Assembly: GCA_028875345.1 (NCBI GenBank)
Contig: JAPPEG010000101.1
Coordinates: 1 to 64,000 of the forward strand
DNA length: 64,000 nucleotides
DNA from: Gemmatimonadota bacterium
GTDB lineage: Bacteria; Latescibacterota; UBA2968; UBA8231
Direction: 5' to 3'
The notes below the pieces were generated by a model that saw only the letters and a list, made by a program, of their open reading frames with translations, had not been told where the DNA came from and did no database searches. Positions within the stretch are counted from its first letter, which is position 1; each line of letters begins with the position of its first letter. The translations under genes were made by a program, and so were the position numbers. Below, one piece after another: positions 33,470-42,952 of the stretch.

Positions 33470-35149
33470 TCATGTGTTGCGGACGAGGGCCTCCACCTGC
33501 GCGCGGAAGACCTCGATTTGCGCCGCGTATTCGTGGCGCAATTGGATGATGAATTGCCCAAAGAGCCGCTCCTGCTTTTGGCGGCGCACCAATGCTCGAG
33601 CGCGGCGCTCGGCCTGTGCAAAAGGCCTCGGTGCGGCGTTGATCGTCGAATCGAGCAAGCGGAAAATGGCGTAGTACGGGCCACTGATCGGTTCGGAGCT
33701 TAGCACCTCAGCGGTCGCGACCTCCAAGGCAATCGGACCGATGAATGCGCCGATTTTTTGCCCTTGTGCCGCCTCAAAGAGCGGGACGAACTGTTGCTTC
33801 TCCCAAGGATGCAGGTGAAACTCGCCCTGATTGGCTTTGCCGCGCCGGCGCAGGGTGTGCTCGGCGGCCAGCGCGCCCAAGTCGCCGCCGCGTTCCACTT
33901 CCTCGCGCAGCGCCAGCGCCTCCTCCTCGGTGCGAACTAAAATTTCCTGCACGCCGATCGATTCGAGGGGACGGAAAAGGTTGGAGTGGCGGTCGTAGAA
34001 CTCACGGGCTTCTTCGCGGCTGGCAAAGACGCCATCGACCACGTCCCGGCGCATGGCCACCAGCAGGTTCGATAGCTGCCGCTCTTGGAACCAAGCGACC
34101 ACTGCTTCTTCGCGGTCAACGCCCGCCGTGTACGCGCCGGCCAACAGCAGCGCGCGCGGCTCGACGATGTCTCGGACGAACCAGTCGAACTGCTCGGGCG
34201 CGTCCTCTGGAAAGCCAACGCCTAGCTCGCGAGCAAAATCGAGCAGATCGCCAATGGTAAATGTGCCGCTCTCGTGTTCATAGATCGGCTGCTCGCGCTC
34301 CTCCGCAGAAAACGCCTTGGCACCCTGCCCGATGCGGCCGCGCACGCGCTCCAAGGCTTGGTCGTGAACCACAAAGTCGAGTTCCTGCCGCAAGCGGGCC
34401 GACAGCGCCTGTACGGCCGGCGGCAGCTTCTCCTTGAGCAGCTCGGCCTCGATGACCGACTGCACGACCGAGAGCTTGACCGGCACTTCGGCTGTCACCT
34501 CGTACACGCCGAACTGGTCGTTAAAGAGCACCGGCTCCGAGAACTGGCCCGGTGCCAGCGGAAAGACCTTCTCCTGCAAGATGCGTGGGTACAGCTCGTC
34601 CTTGATCAGGTAGCGGCCCCCCTCTAGCTGGGTCGCGTCGAGCAAGTTGTGGCTGGCCCATACGTCGAAATCGTCACCGCCCTCCAAGGCCGCCTTGATT
34701 GCTCGCGCCTCTCCTACTGTGGCAACTACGATGCGCCGCACCTGCACGGCGCGGTCGCGGCCCGTCTCTCGCTGATGGGCCAGCATCTCCTCTTGTGTGT
34801 GGACGATCTTGTCGTACACCTCCAACTGCAAAAAGCGCCGCAAGACGCGGTCGTTATGCAGCTTGTCCATCTTGCGGCGGAAGTCGGCGCGCTGGTCGAG
34901 GCCCCGCTTCTTGGCCTCCAGGACCATGAGCTCCTTGTCGATTATGGTCTGCAAGTAGTCGAAATAGGCGTCAGCACCCGTCTTTTTACTCCGCAGATCG
35001 GGGTGTAGCCTTTCTTCAAACTCCAGCAATTGAGGGGCGTCGATTTCCACCTCGCCGACTCGGGCCACCACCAAGTCCTCGGTGGGGGTGCCGCAGCTCC
35101 AGCAAACGAGGAGCCACAGCCAATATACCGCGTGCTTCGCTCTACTCAC
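33470..35149 (-). CDS. PpiC/SurA-like periplasmic peptidyl-prolyl isomerase, lipoprotein
   Basis: 559 aa from GTG 35149; an upstream TTG in frame is weaker. The N-terminus 'WLWLLVCWSCGTP' is a plausible lipobox signal. A SurA_N-like helical region (~25-130) is followed by a first, degenerate parvulin-like region (~135-215) and a clear C-terminal PpiC domain (~395-480: 'GVQEILVRTEEEALALREEV', then 'GDLGALAAEHT'). Such proteins chaperone outer-membrane beta-barrels across the periplasm. It overlaps the stop of the giant outer-membrane protein gene, so it is probably its dedicated foldase. Confidence 0.88.
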   Translation of the reverse strand: MSRAKHAVYWLWLLVCWSCGTPTEDLVVARVGEVEIDAPQLLEFEERLHPDLRSKKTGADAYFDYLQTIIDKELMVLEAKKRGLDQRADFRRKMDKLHNDRVLRRFLQLEVYDKIVHTQEEMLAHQRETGRDRAVQVRRIVVATVGEARAIKAALEGGDDFDVWASHNLLDATQLEGGRYLIKDELYPRILQEKVFPLAPGQFSEPVLFNDQFGVYEVTAEVPVKLSVVQSVIEAELLKEKLPPAVQALSARLRQELDFVVHDQALERVRGRIGQGAKAFSAEEREQPIYEHESGTFTIGDLLDFARELGVGFPEDAPEQFDWFVRDIVEPRALLLAGAYTAGVDREEAVVAWFQERQLSNLLVAMRRDVVDGVFASREEAREFYDRHSNLFRPLESIGVQEILVRTEEEALALREEVERGGDLGALAAEHTLRRRGKANQGEFHLHPWEKQQFVPLFEAAQGQKIGAFIGPIALEVATAEVLSSEPISGPYYAIFRLLDSTINAAPRPFAQAERRARALVRRQKQERLFGQFIIQLRHEYAAQIEVFRAQVEALVRNT

Positions 35150-38000
35150 TAAGCCCTGCTTGTACTGTGACAAAGGTCAATCCACTGGTTTCGGTGCGGG
35201 CCTTCTCCTCCGCGAGCTCTATCCGCCGCTTGTCAATGCGCAGCCCCACTTGGGACATGAGCTTATAGCCCAAGTACGAGGTCGTATTGGATAATTGCAC
35301 GGCAAAGGACGTCTCGTTGTAATCCCCGGTGGTATCACCTGCATTGACGGTGGCCTCGTCCACGACCATGTCGCGGAAACGCAAGTACTCCGTGCCGAAC
35401 TGTACGACCGAGCGCTTCATAAAGGGCACCTTTACCAATACCGAGGCCAGCGCGCTCCAATCGCGCCGCTCGGCCGTGGGGGTGCCTAGCTGCCGCTCGA
35501 TATTGAACGGAGTGTCGTCCATGAACAACTCGTGCTTGAGGCGCGGCAGCGCGGTTATGCGGCCCAGATGCACCGGGTACTCGGCCTTGTTGATCAGCCC
35601 AAAGCGCCGCGCATTGCGCTGCAAGAGGCGGCCAGCGCGGTCAACGGCATCCTCACGCCGTTGCTGCATGAATTCATACAGCAGCTTGCTCTCGCTCTGG
35701 AGGCCATCGCGGCCGCGGCGCTCAGCGCCTATCCACAGCTTGTTGACCAAGGCGTCGCCCATGCCCAGCGGGTCGCGGATGGCGGTCATGCCGCCGGGGG
35801 AATTGCTCGGGCGGCCCAGTACGGGGCGCAGTTGGATCCACTGCACCAAGTCTTCGGCGATCTCATCGGCAGCCCACTTGAACGAATTATACGCCGTCAG
35901 CGTGCCCAACCCGGCAAAGCTCTGTTCGTACGCCAGCAGGGCATAGTACGTGCGGTTGCGCGCACCCGTCGTCGGCTTGTGCTCCCACACCTGCCCAGTC
36001 GTCAGCTTGAGTTCAGGTCGGAGTTCCGCACTTAAATAGGCGTTGTACCCGCGCCGGTCGCGCTTATAGGGGTAATCGGGCTCGTCGTCGTTTTCAAAGC
36101 GGTCGCCCCAGCCATTGTTGTTCAAATCGAGGGCAAAGAGATACTCGGGCCGATCGACATTGTAGCGGAGAAAAGGCTCTTCGTAGTCGGGCAAGAAATT
36201 GGGACGCTCGCGCAGATCGTTTTGATTGAAGTCGGAAATGAAGTCGTTGTTCTCGTCGAGGCCCGGGAAGACCGCGTCGTCGGCAAAACCCTCAAAGGTG
36301 CGCGCGCGGCCCTGGCGCTGCTCACCGATGCGGCCGTCGTCAAAGCGGCGCTTTTGGTCGTTGATGCGGTCGTTGTCGTCGTTGTCATCGACAAAGTCGT
36401 ACACGTGTCGCGACCGCGCTTCGTCGTCGTTGGACCAATCCACCCGACCGCCGCTATCGACAAAGCGCGGGCTCGTGTCGTACTCGGCGTCTAGGCCAAA
36501 TGCCTCGCCAAAAAAGTAAAACGGCGCAAAGCGGCGCGAGACATTGAACATCCAGCCGAGGGCCGCGCGATCTCCGCCAATGCCCGAGGACGCCTTGTGC
36601 GTATCCCGAGTCCGCGTCGGGTACTGGGTGAACTGGTGGTTGACGTTGAATTCGCCGTACACGCGGAAACCAGCCCAATCGTCGGCCTGGAGCGTCAGCC
36701 CAGCTACCTGCGTCGCCGTCGGCAGTCCGTAGTCAAAGACCACCGTCCGCTGGTTGGAGTTGTCCCAGACGTTGCCCTCGGCCCGGGCGACCGTGCGAAA
36801 CTGCGGCTGCTCGCCGCTGGGACTGTTGTCGGTCTGGCGGTTGGACGTAACCTCTACCTTGTAGTCGTTGCCCAACACCAAGCGGAAGCGCACCCGGCTG
36901 ATTTGGTTGACCAAGTCCGCGCTCGGCACTACGGATTCTAGGTCCATAACCGCCGGATCGTCGTCGGAAAACACGTATTCGAGCAAGATCTGGCTCGCCT
37001 CGCCCCGCCCTTCGGCCGTCAGAAAACCGCCCCGCTCGATTCCACCGACGATGCGCGGCGCAAAGCCAATCTCGCTGCCAATCAGCAGGGTGTCGCGGTC
37101 GCCGATCCGCGTCTCAATCTCAATATCGCTGCCAAAAAGCACGGCTCCACCGCCCTCGTCTTCGGGCGAATCGTCGGTCAGCCGCACCACGATGCGGTCG
37201 ATGCGACCGTCTAGCTGGCCACTCGTCAGCTTGCCCTTGAGCGGGTGGCCCTCAAAGCGGTCGGAGGCCGTCCGGCCGTTGTGCGCGTTGAGAAAAGTGC
37301 CGCCGATCCGCGTCGTAGCGCCCAAGTCCAAGACCACGCGCCCGCCGATGAGGTTGGTGAAATTGTCCTCTGTCACGGGAAAGGGATCCGTGCGGAACAG
37401 CGGCAGGTTGATCCGCGACATGAGCACGGTGGCCGTCAGGCGGTCGGCCGCGTAGTTGAACATAACTCCGTTGTACGCGGTCTTGCGAAAGGTCATGGGC
37501 GTCAGCATGGCGAAAATTTCGTCGCCGATGAGCACCGAGAAGTAGTGCTGGCCCTTGGTGTCGCCGGCAATGACCAAGTTGCGGAACCACGAGCCGTATT
37601 GGCCAGCCTGCAAAATGCCCGAACCACCCGATCCGGTCGGCTGGACCTGACGCCAGTCGTAGATCAACCAGCCCTTGTTCAAGAAGCGCCCGTAGAGGTC
37701 GTAGAAGTACCCGCCCTCCAATCCCGGGTCGAGATAGCGCCGGTATGGGTCCCGCGCGTAGTTGGTGTAGGCCCACTGTCGGCGGTACTCGCCGGCGATT
37801 TCCTGCGGCAGATACCACTTCTGCAACGAGGGATAGACAGCCTCCATGCGCAGTCCGGTGCCGGCCGAATAGTAGATCGGCTGGCCCGTTTCGATGCGGC
37901 CCAAACGGCTGCCGTAATCCTCGCGCTGGGCGTCGAGCGGCGCGGCCCCAAGCAGGGCGACCCAACAGAGAGCGCCGACGCGGCGCAAACTGGCGTTCAT
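35142..38000 (-). CDS. Giant outer-membrane-type protein A (paralogue of 38005-40761)
   Basis: 952 aa with a signal peptide ending 'GAAPLDAQ' (start ATG 38000, GGAGT upstream). It aligns over its whole length with the upstream neighbour: 'WYLPQE..GEYRRQWAYTNYARD' (first ~80 aa), 'YDLYGRFLNKGWLIYDW', 'DDSPEDE', 'WDNSNQRTVVFDYGLP', and an Asp/Asn-rich segment ('DENNDFISDFNQND', 'DLNNNGWGDRFENDD', 'YPYKRDRRGYN'). The last ~300 residues have alternating polar/aromatic strands expected of a beta-barrel, ending 'FVTVQAGLSE'. The acidic loops could bind calcium. Function unknown; probably a surface pore or attachment platform. Confidence 0.75.
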   Translation of the reverse strand: MNASLRRVGALCWVALLGAAPLDAQREDYGSRLGRIETGQPIYYSAGTGLRMEAVYPSLQKWYLPQEIAGEYRRQWAYTNYARDPYRRYLDPGLEGGYFYDLYGRFLNKGWLIYDWRQVQPTGSGGSGILQAGQYGSWFRNLVIAGDTKGQHYFSVLIGDEIFAMLTPMTFRKTAYNGVMFNYAADRLTATVLMSRINLPLFRTDPFPVTEDNFTNLIGGRVVLDLGATTRIGGTFLNAHNGRTASDRFEGHPLKGKLTSGQLDGRIDRIVVRLTDDSPEDEGGGAVLFGSDIEIETRIGDRDTLLIGSEIGFAPRIVGGIERGGFLTAEGRGEASQILLEYVFSDDDPAVMDLESVVPSADLVNQISRVRFRLVLGNDYKVEVTSNRQTDNSPSGEQPQFRTVARAEGNVWDNSNQRTVVFDYGLPTATQVAGLTLQADDWAGFRVYGEFNVNHQFTQYPTRTRDTHKASSGIGGDRAALGWMFNVSRRFAPFYFFGEAFGLDAEYDTSPRFVDSGGRVDWSNDDEARSRHVYDFVDDNDDNDRINDQKRRFDDGRIGEQRQGRARTFEGFADDAVFPGLDENNDFISDFNQNDLRERPNFLPDYEEPFLRYNVDRPEYLFALDLNNNGWGDRFENDDEPDYPYKRDRRGYNAYLSAELRPELKLTTGQVWEHKPTTGARNRTYYALLAYEQSFAGLGTLTAYNSFKWAADEIAEDLVQWIQLRPVLGRPSNSPGGMTAIRDPLGMGDALVNKLWIGAERRGRDGLQSESKLLYEFMQQRREDAVDRAGRLLQRNARRFGLINKAEYPVHLGRITALPRLKHELFMDDTPFNIERQLGTPTAERRDWSALASVLVKVPFMKRSVVQFGTEYLRFRDMVVDEATVNAGDTTGDYNETSFAVQLSNTTSYLGYKLMSQVGLRIDKRRIELAEEKARTETSGLTFVTVQAGLSE

Positions 38001-38004
38001 GCCG

Positions 38005-40761
38005 CTACTCCAGCCCCGCGTACACGGTTATGAAGCTGGTGCTAAAGGCGCTGACTTCGTTGGTCCGCTCCAAGTCTTCGCTGCCAATAATTACCCGCTC
38101 CTCCCACAAGCGCGTATAACTAAAGCCAAACTGCGTTGTCAGCCGGTAGCCCAAGTAGGACCCGGCGCTGGACCATTGCAGGGCCAACACCAAGTTGCGG
38201 AAATCGCCCGTAGGCCCAGCCGGACCGTTGGCGAGTTGCTCATCCTCGTCGAGGACCAAGTCCCGGAACAGGGAAAACTCAACGCCCGTTTCTACCAGCG
38301 ACTGGCTCAATAGCGGATGGCTCAGCAGCACGATGCCCGTGCCGACCCACTCTTTGCGGTCCTCAGCGCGCGCTTCGAGCGCAGTTTGGTTTAGATACTC
38401 GCTCTTGACCTTGGGCTGCAACTTGAAGCCAGCCAAGCCGAAGGTGTAATCCGCTTTGTTGATCAACCCAACCAAGTGGCTGCCTTGGTTGAGCGCCGGG
38501 CCTTTGACGCGGCTTTTGAACGCGCTGCCTTGCTGCCAAAAGCGTTCGTACTTGAACTTGTTGATCGCATTTAGGTTGTCGAGTGGCTGGTAGTCGAGCT
38601 GTAAATAGGTCGTGTTGATCCACGTATCCCGCGCCGGCAGAATGTCGCGCACCAGCGCGAGCGAGTTGACTTCGAGGTGCGGCGTCATCTCGCGCCGGTC
38701 GTCGGCAATATCGTCTTCCACGCGCCGCAGCATCTCAAAGGCCCGCACCCGGCCCCAAGTGAAGTCGCGGTCGTAGGTCAGCAGGCCATACTCAGCGCGG
38801 TTGCGCCCGTCGGAGGCTAGGCTCTTTTCATTCAGCCTACCCAACGTCAGCCGCGTGTGCGGGTCGAGGAAAATGCCGGCGTACAGGTTGTAGCCCCGGC
38901 GATCGACCTTGTAGGGGTAGTCGGGCAAGTCGTCGTTTTCAAAGCGGTCGATCCAACCATTGTTGTTCAGGTCGATGCCGAACAAAAATTCCGGGCGATC
39001 GGCCGCATAGCGGAAGAAGGGTTCTTCGTAATCTGGGATGCGGTTGTTGAGGATGCGGTTGTCGTTTTGGTTGAAGTCGGAGACAAAGTCGTTGTTCTCG
39101 TCCCACCCCGGAAAGACGGCCACATCGCCGCCGCCCTGCGAGAAGCGGAACCAATCGGCCGAGCGGTCTTGGTCGTCGTTGTCGTCAACCAACTCGTACA
39201 GGGACGTGCGCGGATTGTCGTAGGTAATGTCCCCGCCGTCATCGACGATAAACGAGCTCGTCGAGTAATCCGGGTCCATGCTGTATGCCTCGCCGAAAAA
39301 GTAAAACGGCGCGGCCACCTTTGAGGCGTTGACCATCCAAGCCTCAGCGTCGCGGGCGTGCGTGGCCAGCGAGAGATCGGCTGCTTGGCGCGCCGGGTTG
39401 GGGTATTGACTGTACGCGCGGCTGACGTCGAATTCCGCGTATAGGTCCACGCCCTTGATATCCGTGGCTTCTACAGTGAAGCCGTAGATCAAGCGGGACG
39501 ACGGCAAGCCGTAGTCAAAGACGACCCGCTGCTGGTTGGAATTGTCCTGCACATTGCCCTCGGCGCTGAGGATGTCGAACAACGCCGGGGACTGATCTTC
39601 AATGTCTTGGCCCGTCAGCGGCAAGACCGGCAGCACACGGCTGCCCGTCTGCCGGTCGGACCAAACTTGCACCTTATAGTCATTGGCCAAGACTAAGTCG
39701 AATTGCACGGCGACGAGCTCCGAGGGACGCGGCCCGGTGTAGGCGATATCCGTGAAGTCGTAGTTGATGACGATCTTCTCGTCGCCGTCGGCCGCTAAGG
39801 CCCCTTCCTTGGGTGCCCCGCCCGAGACCACGGGCCACCGCGCCGGATCGGAGACCACGTCGCGGAGCCTAAACTGCTCGCGCTCCCCCGTCTCTGGATC
39901 CTCGCTCGTCAAGAGGATGTCGTGCGAAAACAAGGTCGCCCCGCCCCGACCGTCCTCGGGCGAGTCGTCGCTGAGGACTAGGGCAAGGCCCGAGACCGGC
40001 AGGCTGCCCTGATTGGCCGCGAGAGTGCCGACGAAGGGATTGCGCTCAAACGCGTCGGCCACTGTGGTGGAGTTGCGCGCATTGACTAAATTGGCCCCCA
40101 CGGCCACGAAATCGCCGATCTGCACCACGGCGCGGCCAGCCATCAGGTTGGTGGCATTGGTGATGCCAGTGGGGGCACTGGGCGTGCTGCCGATGACCGG
40201 GCGGCTCACCCGCGAAAAGAGCAGGGTGCCCTCGTATTTGTCCGCAGCAAAGTCCATCTGCACGCCGCTGAAGGCCGGCTTGGAGAAGGTGAGCGGGGTC
40301 AGGGTCGTGCGGATTCGATCGCCCACTGTGATTGCATAGTAGAACTGCCCCTGCGAGTCCGAGCTAATGGTGACCGCGTTGAACCAGTTGTTAAAGCGCG
40401 GATCCTTGAAGATGGACGAACCAAATTGCACGGGCTGGTTCTGGGTCCAGTCGTAGATGAGCCAGCCGCGCGTCAAGTAGTTGCCGTACAGGTCGTAAAA
40501 CGGAGAGCCTTCAATCGTGGTGCTGACGTAGCGCTCGTACGCGTCGCGCGCGTAGTTGGTGTACTGCCACTGCTGCCAACCGTAATCGGCAAACAACTCC
40601 TGCGGCACGTACCAGCGCTTGATCGTTGGATCCAAGGCGTCGAAGAGCACGCCCGGCCCCCGAGGCTCATAGGTGATGTCCGCACCCCAGCGCCGGCCTT
40701 GGGCGTGGGCACTTAGCGCCGCGACGAGCAAGGCGGCGAGTATCCACCGTAGGTCTCGCAT
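38005..40761 (-). CDS. Giant outer-membrane-type protein B (paralogue of 35142-38000)
   Basis: 918 aa; start ATG 40761 with GGGAGGG upstream, signal peptide ending 'ALSAHAQ'. Same layout as protein A: N-terminal 'WYVPQELFADYGWQQWQYTNY', 'TRGWLIYDWTQNQP', 'LSDDSPEDGRGG', 'VQDNSNQQRVVFDYGLP', acidic repeats 'DENNDFVSDFNQNDN' and 'DLNNNGWIDRFENDD', then a predicted barrel-like C-terminal third ending 'SFITVYAGLE'. Identity to A is moderate, so the duplication is old and the two probably have distinct partners. Stop and next start are 4 bp apart. Confidence 0.75.
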   Translation of the reverse strand: MRDLRWILAALLVAALSAHAQGRRWGADITYEPRGPGVLFDALDPTIKRWYVPQELFADYGWQQWQYTNYARDAYERYVSTTIEGSPFYDLYGNYLTRGWLIYDWTQNQPVQFGSSIFKDPRFNNWFNAVTISSDSQGQFYYAITVGDRIRTTLTPLTFSKPAFSGVQMDFAADKYEGTLLFSRVSRPVIGSTPSAPTGITNATNLMAGRAVVQIGDFVAVGANLVNARNSTTVADAFERNPFVGTLAANQGSLPVSGLALVLSDDSPEDGRGGATLFSHDILLTSEDPETGEREQFRLRDVVSDPARWPVVSGGAPKEGALAADGDEKIVINYDFTDIAYTGPRPSELVAVQFDLVLANDYKVQVWSDRQTGSRVLPVLPLTGQDIEDQSPALFDILSAEGNVQDNSNQQRVVFDYGLPSSRLIYGFTVEATDIKGVDLYAEFDVSRAYSQYPNPARQAADLSLATHARDAEAWMVNASKVAAPFYFFGEAYSMDPDYSTSSFIVDDGGDITYDNPRTSLYELVDDNDDQDRSADWFRFSQGGGDVAVFPGWDENNDFVSDFNQNDNRILNNRIPDYEEPFFRYAADRPEFLFGIDLNNNGWIDRFENDDLPDYPYKVDRRGYNLYAGIFLDPHTRLTLGRLNEKSLASDGRNRAEYGLLTYDRDFTWGRVRAFEMLRRVEDDIADDRREMTPHLEVNSLALVRDILPARDTWINTTYLQLDYQPLDNLNAINKFKYERFWQQGSAFKSRVKGPALNQGSHLVGLINKADYTFGLAGFKLQPKVKSEYLNQTALEARAEDRKEWVGTGIVLLSHPLLSQSLVETGVEFSLFRDLVLDEDEQLANGPAGPTGDFRNLVLALQWSSAGSYLGYRLTTQFGFSYTRLWEERVIIGSEDLERTNEVSAFSTSFITVYAGLE

Positions 40762-40775
40762 TAGACCCTCCCTAA

Positions 40776-42941
40776 TTAGTACGCTAATTCGATAGCTCTA
40801 ACCGCGCTTTCGCCGCCTGTATCGCTGGCTAGCGTTACGCGCACTAAGTAAATGCCCGGCGGCAGCGCGGCCCCGTTCGCATCCGCGCCGTCCCAAGGCA
40901 TGGCGTACGAGCCGCCGCCCTGGAGGCCGGAAAATAGTTGGCGCACCCGGCGTCCGGCCAAATCGACGATGTCCACATCAACCGGGGACGGGCTGACCAA
41001 ACGGCTCAGATCGTAGTACACCTGCGTCGCGTCGTTGACTCCATCGCCATTGGGGCTGAAGGGCCGGGGGTCGGCGCGCACGTTGATCAGCAGGGCGCTG
41101 CCGCCGGCTAGCGGCACATCCACCGAAAGGCCCCGGTTCGTCTCTGTGCCAACCGCCACAATATCGTCGTCGCCGGGAGCCAGCGCGGCCACGTTGCCAG
41201 CGACGACCTCCTGCCCCACATCCCCCTCGGCGCTGTTGAAGGCAAAACCGGCAAACTTGGTACCGTAGCGCAACACGCGGCTGCGAAAGCGAATTTTTAG
41301 CTGGGCCGTCCGTCCGGTCGCCAGCTCGCTTTCGGCAATGAGGGGGAAGCGCACGCGAAAGCGGCGCGCATCGACTGACTCAATGGCAAAGCGTCCGGTC
41401 TCGTCAGTAGCTGGCAGCGCGGCAAGATCGGCCATTGAAAAGTCCGCGGTCTCGACCTGCCCATCGGCATCGACGACTTCAATGGACTCAATAACCTCTA
41501 CTCGCACCGGCGTAGCGATCTCAAAACCATCAAAGCCCGTATCTACGCCTGGCCGAATGGAAGTCGGCATCACCGCATAGACGAAATCCACCGGCTTACC
41601 CAAATCGACTTGACGCGGAAAGATCTCGCCGAGAATCTGCGCAGCCGGCGGCGGCGAGGCCACGGTAAAGGCCAGCGGGCCGATGCCTGTGGCCGCCTCC
41701 AAATCCTCGCTGAGAAAGTCGATGCGAAACTGGATGTATCGCCTCGGCCCAGGCGATACAATCGGCACGCCCAATTGGCTATCCTCGATCTCTGCCTCGG
41801 TCAACTGGGTCCCCAATTCGTAGGGCGAGGACCACGGGCTCCAAGCGTCTAGGTCGGCGACCACATTGCCCCGCTCGGCACCCAAGCCCTTGTAGTCGTC
41901 CGACGACAGCGAGATGGCGTTGCGCTCCTCCAGCGGCAGCGCGCCAAAGAGCACACGCGCACGCGCTAAGTCGGCTTGGTCGAGATTGACCTCGCCGTCC
42001 TCAGTCGCAACCGTGGCGTTCTTTTGCCACGGCACCTCGACTTGGACCCCCTCGAAGAAGAAGCGCCGGGTATAGACCAAGGGAGTGTCGTCCAAGCCGG
42101 TGCGGGTGCGCACGCGTGCGTTGGCGAAACCAGCCGGGCCGACGCTTTCTTCCACCCAGCGAATGGTCCCCCACAAGCCCAAATCTGGGCCGAGGTCGAA
42201 TATGTTGGATATGTATTCGGCCGTGGGCACGAAGCCCGTGCCAAAGACGCGGAACTCGGCAATCTCAAAACCGTTGCTGGTGCGCGACTGCAAGCGGATG
42301 AAGCGCACAAATTGCGGGGGAATGCTCAGATCGACTAGCGCGTCTTGGTTGGCAGCATTCAACCGAAACGAGCGCCATTCCGGGCCGCCCGCGCCTTGCG
42401 TCTCCTCGCTGCCGTCGTTGAAAAACAGCTCGTAGCCGCGGATGAAGTCCTCTTGGAACGGGTCTGCGGGAAAATCCGGGTGGCCATTGCGCGGGAAGAA
42501 CTGGACGCGATTGACCCCAAAGCGCGCGCCTAGGTCGAAGTCCATGGCCATGCCGCGGATGACGGCCACGTTCTTGCGCTCCAAGGCCGTTGCGCCGTCG
42601 CCGTCGATCATCGTCTCTAGCTGCGACTCAATGCCTGCTTCGAGGACCGTCGGCGAGGTGACCGAACCGCCGCGCCCGAGTATGCCGAGCGCTAGATTGG
42701 TTCCCTCGACGACGTTCTGCGGAAAAATCCAACCCTCCCGACCCTCGGGATCGAAATCGATCACGCCACCCGGGGTGTTCCCGCTCTCGACCGCTCTGGC
42801 CCCGGTCGGGAAAATCGCCTGTATCTGGCCGCCGCCGTCTTGCCACGACGATCCGCTCGCGCCGCCGATGGCAATGCTCCGCGTCTCGGCCGTGCCTTGC
42901 AGTGCCGCTAACAACAGCAGCGCGGTCGGCAACCAGTACAT
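40776..42941 (-). CDS. Exported discoidin-like protein with C-terminal FlgD/CHU_C-like domain (1)
   Basis: 721 aa from ATG 42941 (AGGGAGG upstream; the frame continues upstream only into the neighbour). Signal peptide 'MYWLPTALLLLAALQGTAE'. A discoidin-like N-terminal part ('MIDGDGATALERK...MDFDLG') and a central region with 'GLWGTIRW', 'WSPWSSPYE', 'RYIQFRIDF' are shared with the next two proteins. The C-terminus has 'FSPNGDGVNDATQVYYDL' and 'PWDGADANGAALPPGIYLV', a FlgD_ig/CHU_C-like module used for cell-surface sorting or assembly in the FCB group. Probably a surface-exposed structural protein. Confidence 0.75.
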   Translation of the reverse strand: MYWLPTALLLLAALQGTAETRSIAIGGASGSSWQDGGGQIQAIFPTGARAVESGNTPGGVIDFDPEGREGWIFPQNVVEGTNLALGILGRGGSVTSPTVLEAGIESQLETMIDGDGATALERKNVAVIRGMAMDFDLGARFGVNRVQFFPRNGHPDFPADPFQEDFIRGYELFFNDGSEETQGAGGPEWRSFRLNAANQDALVDLSIPPQFVRFIRLQSRTSNGFEIAEFRVFGTGFVPTAEYISNIFDLGPDLGLWGTIRWVEESVGPAGFANARVRTRTGLDDTPLVYTRRFFFEGVQVEVPWQKNATVATEDGEVNLDQADLARARVLFGALPLEERNAISLSSDDYKGLGAERGNVVADLDAWSPWSSPYELGTQLTEAEIEDSQLGVPIVSPGPRRYIQFRIDFLSEDLEAATGIGPLAFTVASPPPAAQILGEIFPRQVDLGKPVDFVYAVMPTSIRPGVDTGFDGFEIATPVRVEVIESIEVVDADGQVETADFSMADLAALPATDETGRFAIESVDARRFRVRFPLIAESELATGRTAQLKIRFRSRVLRYGTKFAGFAFNSAEGDVGQEVVAGNVAALAPGDDDIVAVGTETNRGLSVDVPLAGGSALLINVRADPRPFSPNGDGVNDATQVYYDLSRLVSPSPVDVDIVDLAGRRVRQLFSGLQGGGSYAMPWDGADANGAALPPGIYLVRVTLASDTGGESAVRAIELAY

Positions 42942-42952
42942 TGCAACCTCCC

